The notes under the pieces are model-generated. The model saw only the letters and a list, made by a program, of their open reading frames with translations, ran no database searches and was not told the origin of the DNA. Below, piece after piece: positions 27,201 to 39,200 of a stretch of 64,000 nt of DNA. Each line of letters starts with the position of its first letter. Positions within the stretch are counted from its first letter, which is position 1. Source of the DNA: Baylisascaris procyonis (taxonomy: Eukaryota > Nematoda > Chromadorea > Rhabditida > Ascarididae); contig JAZARR010000088.1 of assembly GCA_037389465.1 (NCBI GenBank), positions 3,100,001 to 3,164,000 of the forward strand, given 5' to 3'. A program made the position numbers and the translations under genes.

Positions 27201-30200
27201 CGCTATAGCCTCGATCTAATTAAATTTCAATACTTTATGTAATGCTTCACATAAACTTTAAATTGTAATGACTCAAGCCTAGAATTTCTAAGTATAACAT
27301 TAGAGTCGCTTATTCCGAGAAGATAATGATAGCTGTTATATTTAAATGCACGTTCTTTTCAGTTTATAGAGCAATAAATTCTCAATAATATTTCAGTAGA
27401 AAAATTATTCACAGTAACAATGAAGCATTTATGAGATGATTCAAACAGAGTAGGCGTAGAAATCTGAGGAAATGACCACTAAAACAGTATTTCAGATGAT
27501 AAGAAATATTGTTTCATTTATATTAACATATCTTTTTGTCATAATTCGGCCTTTCTACAAACGTTAGCATTTACTCTTTGATGAAAGAATATGCTGTGCA
27601 TGGCAATAACAGGAAGCTCTTGCAGGAAATGAAACTGCATGTGCACTGAAGGTAAACGTCTAAATAAACAAGAAATTTTAAAACCCAAATTCATAATTAG
27701 CAGTCAGAAAAACGATGTGATTACGTTTAGCTATAAGGATAGCTTAATTGAGGCATGCGGGATATTACCATGTTAGCATATTTTTAACGATCTACTCGAA
27801 CATACTTGATCGAAGTAGAAAGGATAATCGCCCGGAACGGAACAATTGAGACGTGCCTTCACGAATGAGGTCCACTCATTCGAATATGGTCTCGGGCCAC
27901 CCATATCCGAACGACATAGCCTCGCGACCCGCGAATAGATTGCTCGACTGCAACTCTCCAACTCAGCAGCTTGCTCACGGAACCAAAGATAAACATACTG
28001 AAATGATATTTGAAATTACATAATCATGGATCACTTAAAGGTTTAAAAGTATTGTCAACCTGCTGCTGTAAACATTTAAGGTGATGTGCAACAACGAAGA
28101 GATGGCCCAAAGATGAAAATAAAGAGTTGGCTTTAAGAAGTGAGAATTAAGAGTGAACTGGAGAGCATTTCAGTTTGCGAAGCCATTATGACTGGCCTGT
28201 TGGAAACGTTTAAATCGGAAGGGTACAAATGACATAAGAGAAAGCAAGTAAATGTTTTTGGATGGTTGACTATTCGATTTTTGGTTTGTTTTATAAATAT
28301 GCTCCAATTAACTGTTACAGTTTGGCGTGCCATAGTCATCTGGAAGGAACTTAAAATTGCCCATCAACTAAAGTTTTCAGACAAACTTTTGAAATTTGAA
28401 GAATTTTATTTGTTTATTAGTGTTCAATAAAATGATTTCACATATTAAACCGAGAACGTACTAAGCAACTTTTGTTTAATAGACCCCTTCATTAGAGTAT
28501 AAAAAAAGACATCCTTTAGTCACTTTGTAAAGAACTCATACTTACCTTGGTCACTCTTTGATTACTTTTTACACAAATTTGTACGATCGTAATCAATAAT
28601 GTCACTCATCATTTCACTCTCAACCCTCTCCTCCTCCTTTTTGGACAATAAAACTATCAGAAACTATCAACTGCTTGAATTATGTTTTTATTTTCTCATG
28701 TAAATTTTCTCCCCAAGACTGCTATCAACTTCATAAAACGTTCTTTTTAATCATATAGCCATATCGCCGATAATATTGTGTATTATCGGTGTATTCTTAC
28801 TGAATGCTAAAAGTTCGCTATAATTTAGTTGTTCAGAAGAAATATTAGACGAAACAAGAAATACATCTCTATGTAATAATATTTCTTAGGACGTTAAAGA
28901 ACAGTCTGAAAATTTTTTTAAAAGATTTTCAATAGTTTTCTCGCAAATATTTTCTCGAAAATATTACTGATATAAATAAATATAATATTAATTATTAAAC
29001 AATAACTTCTATCGATTTTTATCGGCGAGAATTTGAAAGACTATCAGGTATTTCTAACTGAAGCAGTAAAAAAAAGCACCTAGGCTAGATCACTTAAGAA
29101 AAAAAGGAATCACTCAGATTAATGGGCGTAAATTCGACTCAAATCGATGGAACACCTTAGAAAAATAAAAAGAAAAACAATGAAAATTTGTAACTTTTGT
29201 GCCCCCCCCCCCCCAATCTTTTTGCTATGCGCATTTAGAGATCAGGATGAAGAAGTTGAACCGCTGTGAAAGAAAATGAGCATCAAAACGCGCTCAATGA
29301 AACCGGCTTTGAAAGCGATTTAGAGTGTGTAGATTTTAAACAGCGCAATGATCGATCACGAAATACTCCACCGCTATGGCGATTAACCACTCAAATCCGC
29401 TCAGCGTAAATCTTCTACAAACTTGTCTTAATTCAACCTTGAAAATATTTACAATTGCATGATCGCATCATTTTTATAAATCAATTAAAATGGTGCTAGG
29501 TGGAAATGTTCATTTGCCAAGCATTGATAAATTATTCGCTGAGAAAATGTAAAAAAAAAAAAAAAATTTATAGGGATAAGAGAATTCAAGGAAATACCAC
29601 ACCTATAAAGCTTTTCTATTGAAAAAAAAAAGGATTAATCACATAGAACGTTATTTCCTACTTGATCCTTCCATTATAATCGTAAAGCAATCAAAACTGC
29701 ATTCAACAACACCACTGAAATGGAGTGGCCACATGTATCTAATTTGATTTGTTTCTTTGCAATGCCGAATTTCTATTATAACCAAAATTGTTGTTTGTTT
29801 GGTTATTCGCTCAATAAACCTTTTCAACACTAGAGAGTCATCATTGATAAGAACATCTTAGTTAAGCATTCAATAACATAGCAACAAATCTTTTATTAGA
29901 GATTTTATTTATGCGCGCAAAAAAAAAAAAAAAAAATCAAAACAACAACGATATATGTAAATTAGTATTTCTGAGACAAAAATTTGATTTTTTATCTGAA
30001 TTTCAAACAACAGTGATCATCTTTAAAGTATTAACAAATTTGACGAAGTCAGGCACTTCAAACAATCTAAAAAAATCTAAAAAACCGCTTAAAATCCTAA
30101 TGGTTAAATGCTAATACTTCTAGAAACTTTAAAATCGGATCTAAGCAGATAAAATTTCAAATTGGAAACCTTTTCATCTTTGAACGAGCCAGCAAATTGT

Positions 30201-33200
30201 GGCTCATTAAGGAATTTGACATCATTGCGTTCAGTTCGAATGCCCAATTCGAGTAATTTGCTCACATTGCGTCGATGAATGAGAGGATCCGCACCAGAGA
30301 AATCGGAAACTGTAATTTAACCGGATGAAGTTTGGCGCTAACTCAGACACACAAAACTTATTGCATATCTGTATTCCCCGTTAGTCAGATCTATCGCTTC
30401 TTCGATAGAATTTCTTCGATAGAACCGAAATTCTCAAATTTAAGCCACATATTGCCGCAGCATTTCACTATCTGCTTCAACGTTCTCAGCGAAATCCGCC
30501 GGAAAGCCTTTTTCAAAATTAAGATTTGAGTGGCATCAACTGCATCGAATAGGTGGTATATTTCAGTGACTCACATATGATGAACACCGATAACTTGACT
30601 AATATGACTCAAGAACAAATCAAAGACACAAAGTTGTGTGCCTTTTTTTGAATGCTTTACTATTAAAACTTCCAAAGTTATAACTCTGAAAATTTTCAAT
30701 GCTTACTTCTCGTACAACTGCAACTAACTTCTTTAAAAAAACCGCGAGTAGTTCCGTTAGTAAAAGATGGTTGAAGAAGGTTGCCATGTTTGACGAGGAA
30801 GGCCTATTGCCATTTACGCTTAAATAACCCTCAAACAGAGTCCTCCACGAAATTGAAACACTAGGAGAAGCTCATTAAGACTGAAAATAATCGACGACTC
30901 TCGCCTTTCCAGTATAGCAAATATAGCCAAGAAGAGAGCGACCTTATTAGTCAACAAAATATAATGAGTGCTTTGTATTGCTCAAAGAAGTGATCCAAAG
31001 GAATATTATTTCTGTATCTTCGATGTTTGAAGTTTCATCTGTTCTATAGTCATCTTCGTTCATCTATTTCTATCCTTCTTGTAGGTGGTGCTAGAATCAA
31101 GGGAATGCAAACATGCTATGTCGTGGAAAATGCATAGTTCAAAGTATATGACCCGATACAACCTCCATTTCTGTCAAATTCTCGGTAAATGTCCACCATT
31201 TCTGCCCTAATATGATAAAACTGTTGGAGAAGTTTACGAATAAGACGTTATTCATAGTTGAACGAAATTTGTTCAATAATAGAACGCAAACAGTACAGTG
31301 TGCTACTTGCATAAGGGTCAAGACTGAAGTATGAAGAATACATTATCATTTCGAATGGCAAATATTCTCCTCGTTCCAGGATGATGAAACGTTCAGAGAA
31401 AATTATTAACTCTTGAAGATTTTTTTCAAAAACAACCTATACAGAGGCAAATAGATCTGCATAATTGATTGGTTTTCTTCTTCACGGTGTCATTTTTTTT
31501 TTGCCTTTTCCTTCTTCCCTATTGCCGACGACTTCCGCTGCGAGTTTTTTTAATTGAAAGCGTAAGAAATTGTTGCAAAATTTTGCATAAACTCCACAGC
31601 ATCCGAAGAGAACTCGACAATGAAAGCAGTAATTTATCGCCATGATGCGTACGTGAATGTCAACGGCTGGCGCAATGTTGTCACGCTGATATATCGCCGT
31701 TGTCGTCGTCATAGGTGATGGCCTTCACAACGCAACTAATGAATGCTAGTCGACGAAAAAAACCTCTTCTGGCATGCGTACGCAACATGCCTTATAAATC
31801 CGCCTTTAATATGTCCTATTCGTGATGCGATGCGTGAATGCTCAACATGATAATGGCAAACAAAAATTTAATTCGATGCCAAAAGAAACCCATCATTTCT
31901 CTTTTACTTTTTTGTTGCGTTTCTCAGATCCGCAAATTCATTAGTCGCTCCTCAGTTCTACTCATCAAGACACAGTAGCATTTTCTAAACACGCACAGAG
32001 CTTTCTGACAATGTTTCCACACATCCAACAGACTAACGTGCTTCCAGACGTGCCTACGATAACTAACGTGCTTGCAGACGTGCCGACAGCAACTAACGTG
32101 CTTCCAGACGTGTCAACATTAACTAATGTGTTTTCAGACGTGCCAACAGTAATCAAATTTTTAGCCTCCATGAATAAGAGAATCCGCACAGTGCTCTCGA
32201 GTCACTGTTTTGCAGCTTGACTGAACTGAATTGCACTGTACTCCTATATTTACATACTTCATGAAGCTGTACAATGAAGTAATCGTCGAAAAAACTTGTG
32301 AATCGTTCCGACATTTCAATGGTCATCTGAATAGCACTTCTTGCTTATAACACTTCTTGCTTAGTATCTTCGGTGAAATGCTCTAGGAGAGTAGATCTAT
32401 TGAACGGAAAAATTATTTGAGCGGGTATGCGAAAAGAATGAAACTGAAAAATTCGATCGATGAGATCAACATCACTTCTTTTCTTTCTTTAAATGGAGTT
32501 GATGTTCTATAACGTTTTCAGATGCCCCAATCTAAAAATAAAAACTATAAAATGATAAGTCGCTAAACTAAAGGAACCAATCTCATATTGAGGCTTTTTT
32601 TATGATGATGCACGATCGCTCTTTTTGTGACGCAAGGCGATTATAGTTGAATAGCACTCGATAGCAATTTCACCCCCCCCCTTCTCCCGTGAAGTGGCCA
32701 AAATCAACGAGTTGATTAATTATTTACATCTACTATTTTGCTAGGGCTTTATGATATAGCTTTATTCAGCAATTCTGTACTTGAAACAAATTTCGACGCA
32801 AAAAAATTTTAATTTAAAATCAATGAATAACCAAGATAAATAATGTAAAATGGCAAATTTTTGCAAATTATAACAAATCGATTATGACAATTTTCACGGA
32901 TGCAAAATGAAAATTTCGGCGAATAGTTTAAATCTGGAAATTTCAAGACTTTCTAGCTAGTCACTCACCGCCCATTACCCAAGAATGTGGATTTGAGCGA
33001 TCTGAATGTAAAAAGTATAAGAGTGGAATCGTGAGTGATTTAAGAGAGGCATAAAAGGAAACATATACGCATTGTTGTGTAAACATACCTGTGCCCGCAT
33101 ATAGAAGATCGCCATCCCTGAGAAATGTAGAATTATGATTGGGATCATATGGTGAGATGCCAAGACCGGAAAATTCGAGAATTTGTCGATATTCGCCGTA

Positions 33201-36200
33201 TTTTTCACGATCATATTGACGACACATCGGTTGGAAGGCATTCGTGCCGCAAACCAGCACCCCCGATGCTGCGTCCTTGGCCAATACACGAACGAAGTTG
33301 TGACATGCATCCTTCAAGCATATAAGTGCTCTTATTTAGACTCGTACAATGTTAACATTTTCCACATCTAGATCGCATCTTCGCAGGTTTCAGGATTTCA
33401 GTTCCTCATATCTCCGATCAATGCTGTCAATACTACGAAGGCTATTTAGGAAGCCTACTTCTGCAATAGTTTTTGCCTCTCAAAAATCGTCTCCAATCTG
33501 TATCGTAACAGCCAAGCGCACCAATTGGAGGACCGTAGAGTTAGTTGATTATTCGTTCGACTATCGCGAGTCAACACAACTCAAAGTTCGACGAGGAAAA
33601 TTTTCAGAAATGAAAGAAAAATTGCGTCGAACAATACATTTTTTTTTTCAACGATTTAGAATCGTTTAGAATCTCAATATCTTAAATTATTTCTAATCTG
33701 TACTTTTGTAAAAAAATAAATATTTTACAAAATACAAAAAATAGATAGAAAGGGCCATAAGAATCACCGCGAAAATATATAGTAGCTTACAAATAAAAAT
33801 TAAGCGATTCGTAAAAGCAACAATTTCAGCAATCATAATTTAACCTTTTATAAGTCATTTGGGAATTTTGGCATTTATAAGAAAAATTTTCCCAAGAAAA
33901 TTCTTCTGATGTTGTGGCATTGCTTTATGCCTTCATCCATTTTCTTCAAAAAAACCTTCCAATACATGGCAAATCTGAATGTTTGTTGTCTTATCTCTAG
34001 TGTGTCTTAGAAAAAAGTGTTCTTGATCATTCGATTGAAGAAATGCCGCTTCACTTTTCAACATTTCGACAGCCTCATATAGTCCGCCTACTCTTTAAGA
34101 TAAATTGGGCGAAATTGCGTATGTTTTTAGAGCGAATGGAGAGTAGAAATTGCGCCTCATTTTTGAGCAGACCAACATTCGCCAAGGAAATACTACCCTC
34201 GTATAGTTGTGTCATCAAGGAACCAAAATTTACCGCTCGAGCTATGAAAGAAATAAATTTTTTAGCAAAATTTCTAAATATGAAACTTGCCTACTTTTCT
34301 CAATGGTTATAGTGATTTTTATATTTCAATAGACAATTGGAAACAGATATTGACTTACAAGTTGACCACTATTAACCCCTATAGTACTTCAAATTTGGCA
34401 TCGAAGGATATTAGTAACGGTGCTGAGGAGTGGCAAGTTGCTAGCCATTAGATGTTTAAATCAGGCGAAATGTGAACTAATTGGAAGCGTAGTGCAATAG
34501 TTAATGGGGACTCAATGCTGGATGCGTTCTGGGACTAGTATTGCCACATGGGTGCCCGAATGCCAGCTGTGGGTGGTACGCTGCAAATGCTCCGTAAATT
34601 GAGTAATCACCTTCGGCTTGCCTTTCATTAGGCATTCATTGACAACACTCTGCTTCGATGGCCATTTGATCGATTGAATTTCCGCGAATGTTCCAATGCT
34701 GATATTATAGACGACATCCCTGAATTGCATCCAATTATTGAGCAATATAGCGTTGCTTCCTCTTCTAATTTGAATTATTTTTGCAGCTCAATTATGCATT
34801 TCTTCGCTCGTCTAACATGTGTTGTTTAATTGAAACCTTACTTTCATCTGTTGAGCAGCTTTCGATAGTAGAGCTGTGCCACAAAAAAAAACGCCATCAT
34901 CTTTCCACTGCAAATCAACAACACCTAAACAAGGCCTTTTCATGTTTTTTTTTTTTGGGGGGGGGGGTACGCATTCAAAACAGTAGAATGAAGCTTAACA
35001 TTTCGCGTAAAGCTGTCAAAAAAGAAACGACAAGAATTTCTTTAATATACATTGAAGAGACTCTCTTGAAATGGGACTCAACAACAGGATCTATTCGAAA
35101 GGCCTCCACCAAAAAGATTCAATAAAGAAATAAGAATAGCATGCAAAAATTTGTGGATATTTCAATGATATGCAAATGACTGAGTGAATTGCCGCATGTA
35201 AGGGATACGTTGGGAATTTTGTGAGTGCCACTTTGTAAGGAAACGCTCATAGATGTTGATGATTGTATTTGCAAATTGTGAATGTTTTTGTTTCGTCAGA
35301 AATACAAACTCGATTGCACAAAACGTGTTAAACATGTTTTCTGTGTTACGAGGTCAAACGGAACGTCAAGTGACAATACAAATGTATGCATGTGCTCTTA
35401 TTGGCACACGTTTACTCGCACTTCAAGTGTGACGTGACGTCCACCGCTTTACCGCAACAAGAAAACATAAATAAATCGTTGCGAAAATATTGACACTGAA
35501 GTGCGCCCACAAATGAGCCTCATAAGAAGTGTTAGAAGCCTATGGCGATGTTATGAAGCGTAACCGCTGCATGTTCACGCAACCGATGCACGCAAACTGC
35601 ACTCGTGCATGACGTTCATTGATCGATTCTGCAGCGTACTGTGCGATACTTCGCAACAAATCACGCAACATTTTCAGATCAAACAAATAAAACTGAAAAT
35701 TGAATCAACTTTCAGTGCTGTTCATCCGACAAGCTCTAAATTTTCCGCTGGAGAAAACCGTCCCACAATTTTGACTGCATATGAATCAAAACACTCATAA
35801 ATTGAAATACCAAAAAAAAAAACCCTAAAACGAGATAATTCAAAGGTGAAAAATGCCGCAATTTTGTCAAAACTGCTTAAACAATCCAAAAAAAAACCCA
35901 AAAACAAACCGTGCTCCGATTAGGAGATATTCACCGTCCAAATCGAGTAGCCTGAAATAGTCGGCTGTCGTCTGATTTCCAAAACGTAAAACGGATGCAT
36001 CTGAAAATTTTCACTCTTGCATTTTTCTCAAATTCACGCTTGCAAATAAGGATAAGGTAATGTCCGACATGTGCGCATGTAAATGCCTCCATCTACTTAT
36101 CTATCTGTTCGGTAGTTCCAGCTCGAGAAGCACTGAAGTTCAAACCACAAAATTTGGTGGGTATAACCCTATACCATGCCATCATATTGACTTTGTGAAT

Positions 36201-39200
36201 GGTTGGTAGTTGGTGCCATAGGAGTTTGGTATGGCGTCCTACACTATACCATACTGGACTTCATGGTATACAATCTTTTATACCAACATCAAAGTTCACC
36301 TATCACAATTCCAAAATGAACTGCAGATAAATTTAAACACTTAAAAAGCTGCGCACATTTTCTACCGTTCGATTTTCACTTAACACCAGTCAGGTCACAA
36401 AAAAAAACCAATCATCTGAGGGTAATTCATACGAGCCACCCAATCAACCGAAATATCGATCTATTAGTGCACATATTTGTTTTATTCGTTCGCAATGTTT
36501 ATCTAGTGAACGAAACTTCGGAAGTGCAATCATATTAGCCCACCTGTTGTGCTTTTCTAATTATTCAACTACAGCTCACTTTAAAAAATTTACATATCGA
36601 TGTGTAACGAATTCAACACTAGACGTGCTTTTTTTAAAGCTTAAAAATGTAGCTGAAGCCCTAAAGTTGTCCTTTAGTCAGCTGCAGAAAGAGAGCATTT
36701 AAAGAGATTGAAATAATAGCTCGAATTCGAGTGCTAAGCAAAAATATAAAAATGCATCTGTAAACTTGATCAGCGCTTTTTAGTTGAAGCATTATGCTGT
36801 TACAAAGTGATCAGTATGGATTCTCTCACTAGATAGTGATAATCAAAAAAAAATCTTAGTGTTATAAAAATTTGAAATGTGAAGAATTTATTCATTGAAA
36901 ATGTCACTTAAAGATGAATGCAAAATTTTTGAACATCATTGATTCTTTTCCTTCTATGATTCTATAGAAGAAAGGTAATATCAATCGCAGCAAAATTCCC
37001 TATGATTGGTTTGATTTCTTTGAGGTTTCATTTTAACATCTGATATTGTCTGCAGTAGTCCATACTACCTAGTTCATCGACGACGCATAGGAAGAGACAT
37101 ACGACACAATAGAAAGAGATACGGTAATGTTTGGCATCATGAATAGGTTTATAGGTGCATTTTCATATCCGTGTTTATCGAACAGCTCTTCCATTTCTGC
37201 TTTAAATACCAATTTTCTAAAGTTATACTCGAATTAACATCATTTACAGAGGTTTTTATCGGATCCGAGAAAGTGGCAACGAAGAGTGCAAATCAGAATC
37301 CCGAACTCAATGATTTATCAAATTCAACCCACTATGAGTGACATAGAAAATAATTTTTAAAGAAACAACTCAAAACTTTTGGATAAATCTCTTTTCTTAT
37401 AATTTATGCTTATAAGTTTCAGCGTTCAATTAATATGCTATCTTTTTATTCAGTGGCATTGATTTGAGAGCTTTTACCCATTATTAGTTAATCTAATATA
37501 GTAGCATTATTGTAGAAAGAAAACGAATAAAAACGCAACTATTTATTGTTTGCTAGGTTGACCTTGCACACAGTTGTGCTAATATAAGATAACAACTCGT
37601 TCCCCCCCACCTTGATGGCCTCACAAAGTGAGACACATACAATGCGCATTCAGCGTCATCGACCTTGCTAATCGCATACACATCTAAGACATTTATGTAT
37701 CTCTCACATCAACACATCGATGATATGCGAACAACTCTGGAACGATCCACTAGAATCATATTCGCCCAGCAATATTATCAATATTCATCGATTTTCAATT
37801 AAACATTCCGTTCCTTTCCCGTAAAAAGTAATCCCTATGAACGAAAAAGTAAAATCCGCTAAGTGGAAATACGACCTTCACAAAGCGTTTCAACAATAAT
37901 AAGGTTAGAGCATTTTCTATATGCAATTTTCTGAGGAAACTGAATTGTGTATCGTTCACTTGTTTTTCAACTGATTCCAACCGTTCAATATTTCAAAATT
38001 TACCTAATATTATGCAAATATAGGCTTTTTTCAAAGAAAAAACATCAATAGAACGTTTAGTTAGCCATGCGTATTGAAGAGCACATAATCCATTTTGTGT
38101 GTCCTTCTCCCTTTTCTATCACTGTTGTATTTCATTGTTTTCTTATCACAATTGTCATACTCTCTATTCCCTCATTTCCTCCCCACCAGTTGTTGGAGCT
38201 TCTTTCATATGTTGAAATGCGGAGGAAATGCGATTCTAATAAATGAGAGATTTGTGGAAAACGATTAATAATAAACAATGATTCTACACAAATAGTTCTC
38301 ATAAAAAAGCGTTTTCAAGCTTGTAACTGATATATTGAGTAGGATAAAAATCAATAGATGAGGAAAATGCTTTCGTTAAGTTGGCTAGGAATTTTTCCAC
38401 CAATCCTGAGAGTGATTAAGTGAACTGACCAAATATAGTTTCAGCAATCGCTCGCGTGAGCATAAAAAATTTCCAGTATGAGTGAATAAATAAGGAAGCG
38501 AGCCAAACAAGGCTTTATAACAAGCACTTTCTCCAATTGCATGCACGAAGATACTTCTGCCAGCTAGTTCAGTTTAAATTAGCTAGGCTTTAATAGCTAA
38601 ATTGGCTTCACCGAATCCAGAAAGTTCGTCACCTTTGAATTAAAATTGCGCTGCACGCCAATATCTTGTCCTTAAAGATGACGATTATTCGCGCTCCTAT
38701 AAATTCCCGTACATTGAACCAAGCCCCTCATATATTAAGACTTCTAAGTTTTTCAAGGGGGCATTTACTGAGGGCGGGTATTTGATAAAGACGGGGTTAT
38801 TTTACCTCCATAAAGTTTAGGCGGCTTAGAGCGCGTTCATTCGAGGAAGGGAGGAGATTTCAGGAAAAGAGGGTATTTAACGTTTCAAAGTATAACGTAT
38901 CTAAAATCAGACATCGTCGAGAAACTGACCGATCGATTGGAAGTTTGGATGACGGAGGGGGAAGGGGGGAGAGTGGGTCCATGCTACGCCATATATCACA
39001 CAATCGTCACAACTTCTTTGACTGCTTATCACTTGATTATTGATAAAATAGACATGCAGAGGAACATAAAAGCATAACGATTTGAAAGTGAACAAGGAGT
39101 CGGCTTGCAAAGCAATCGATAAAATGCCGATTGTTGCATGAGATGGTCAATTCTTGAAAGCGGCGCTTCGCCATCGAACAAGAATAAGTTTATTCCACAA

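Larger units (their letters stand above)
25552..36000 (-). other. smp-1: Semaphorin sema-domain (beta-propeller) exons
   Basis: Eight exons between 36000 and 25552 encode most of the plexin-binding propeller. The order of conserved blocks follows fly Sema-1a throughout: RFGNQTTADYF, LLIGARDVVYNIS, DACHNFVRVL, CGTNAF, SPYDPNHNST, DFSGADPLIH, AIYSRVARLC, WTSFVKARLNCSVPGDYPFYFD, ICAFDL, PW, CVKDSRTL and YYDVVFVGTNGGNVFKLVN. Conserved cysteines and the NCS glycosylation site are present. Confidence 0.92.

Noticed and set aside
31482..31712. Minus-strand 76-codon ATG ORF in a GC-richer block of a semaphorin intron
   Set aside because: No family resemblance and no acceptor close to the ATG that I could support; mentioned only in the intron entry.
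33349..33669. 106-codon plus-strand ORF inside a semaphorin intron
   Set aside because: Basic, unfamiliar sequence, no acceptor or leader signal, antisense to a well-supported gene; its length is within what chance gives in a 64-kb window.
34043..34312. 89-codon plus-strand ORF inside the same intron
   Set aside because: No family resemblance and no splice signals linking it to the neighbouring ORF.
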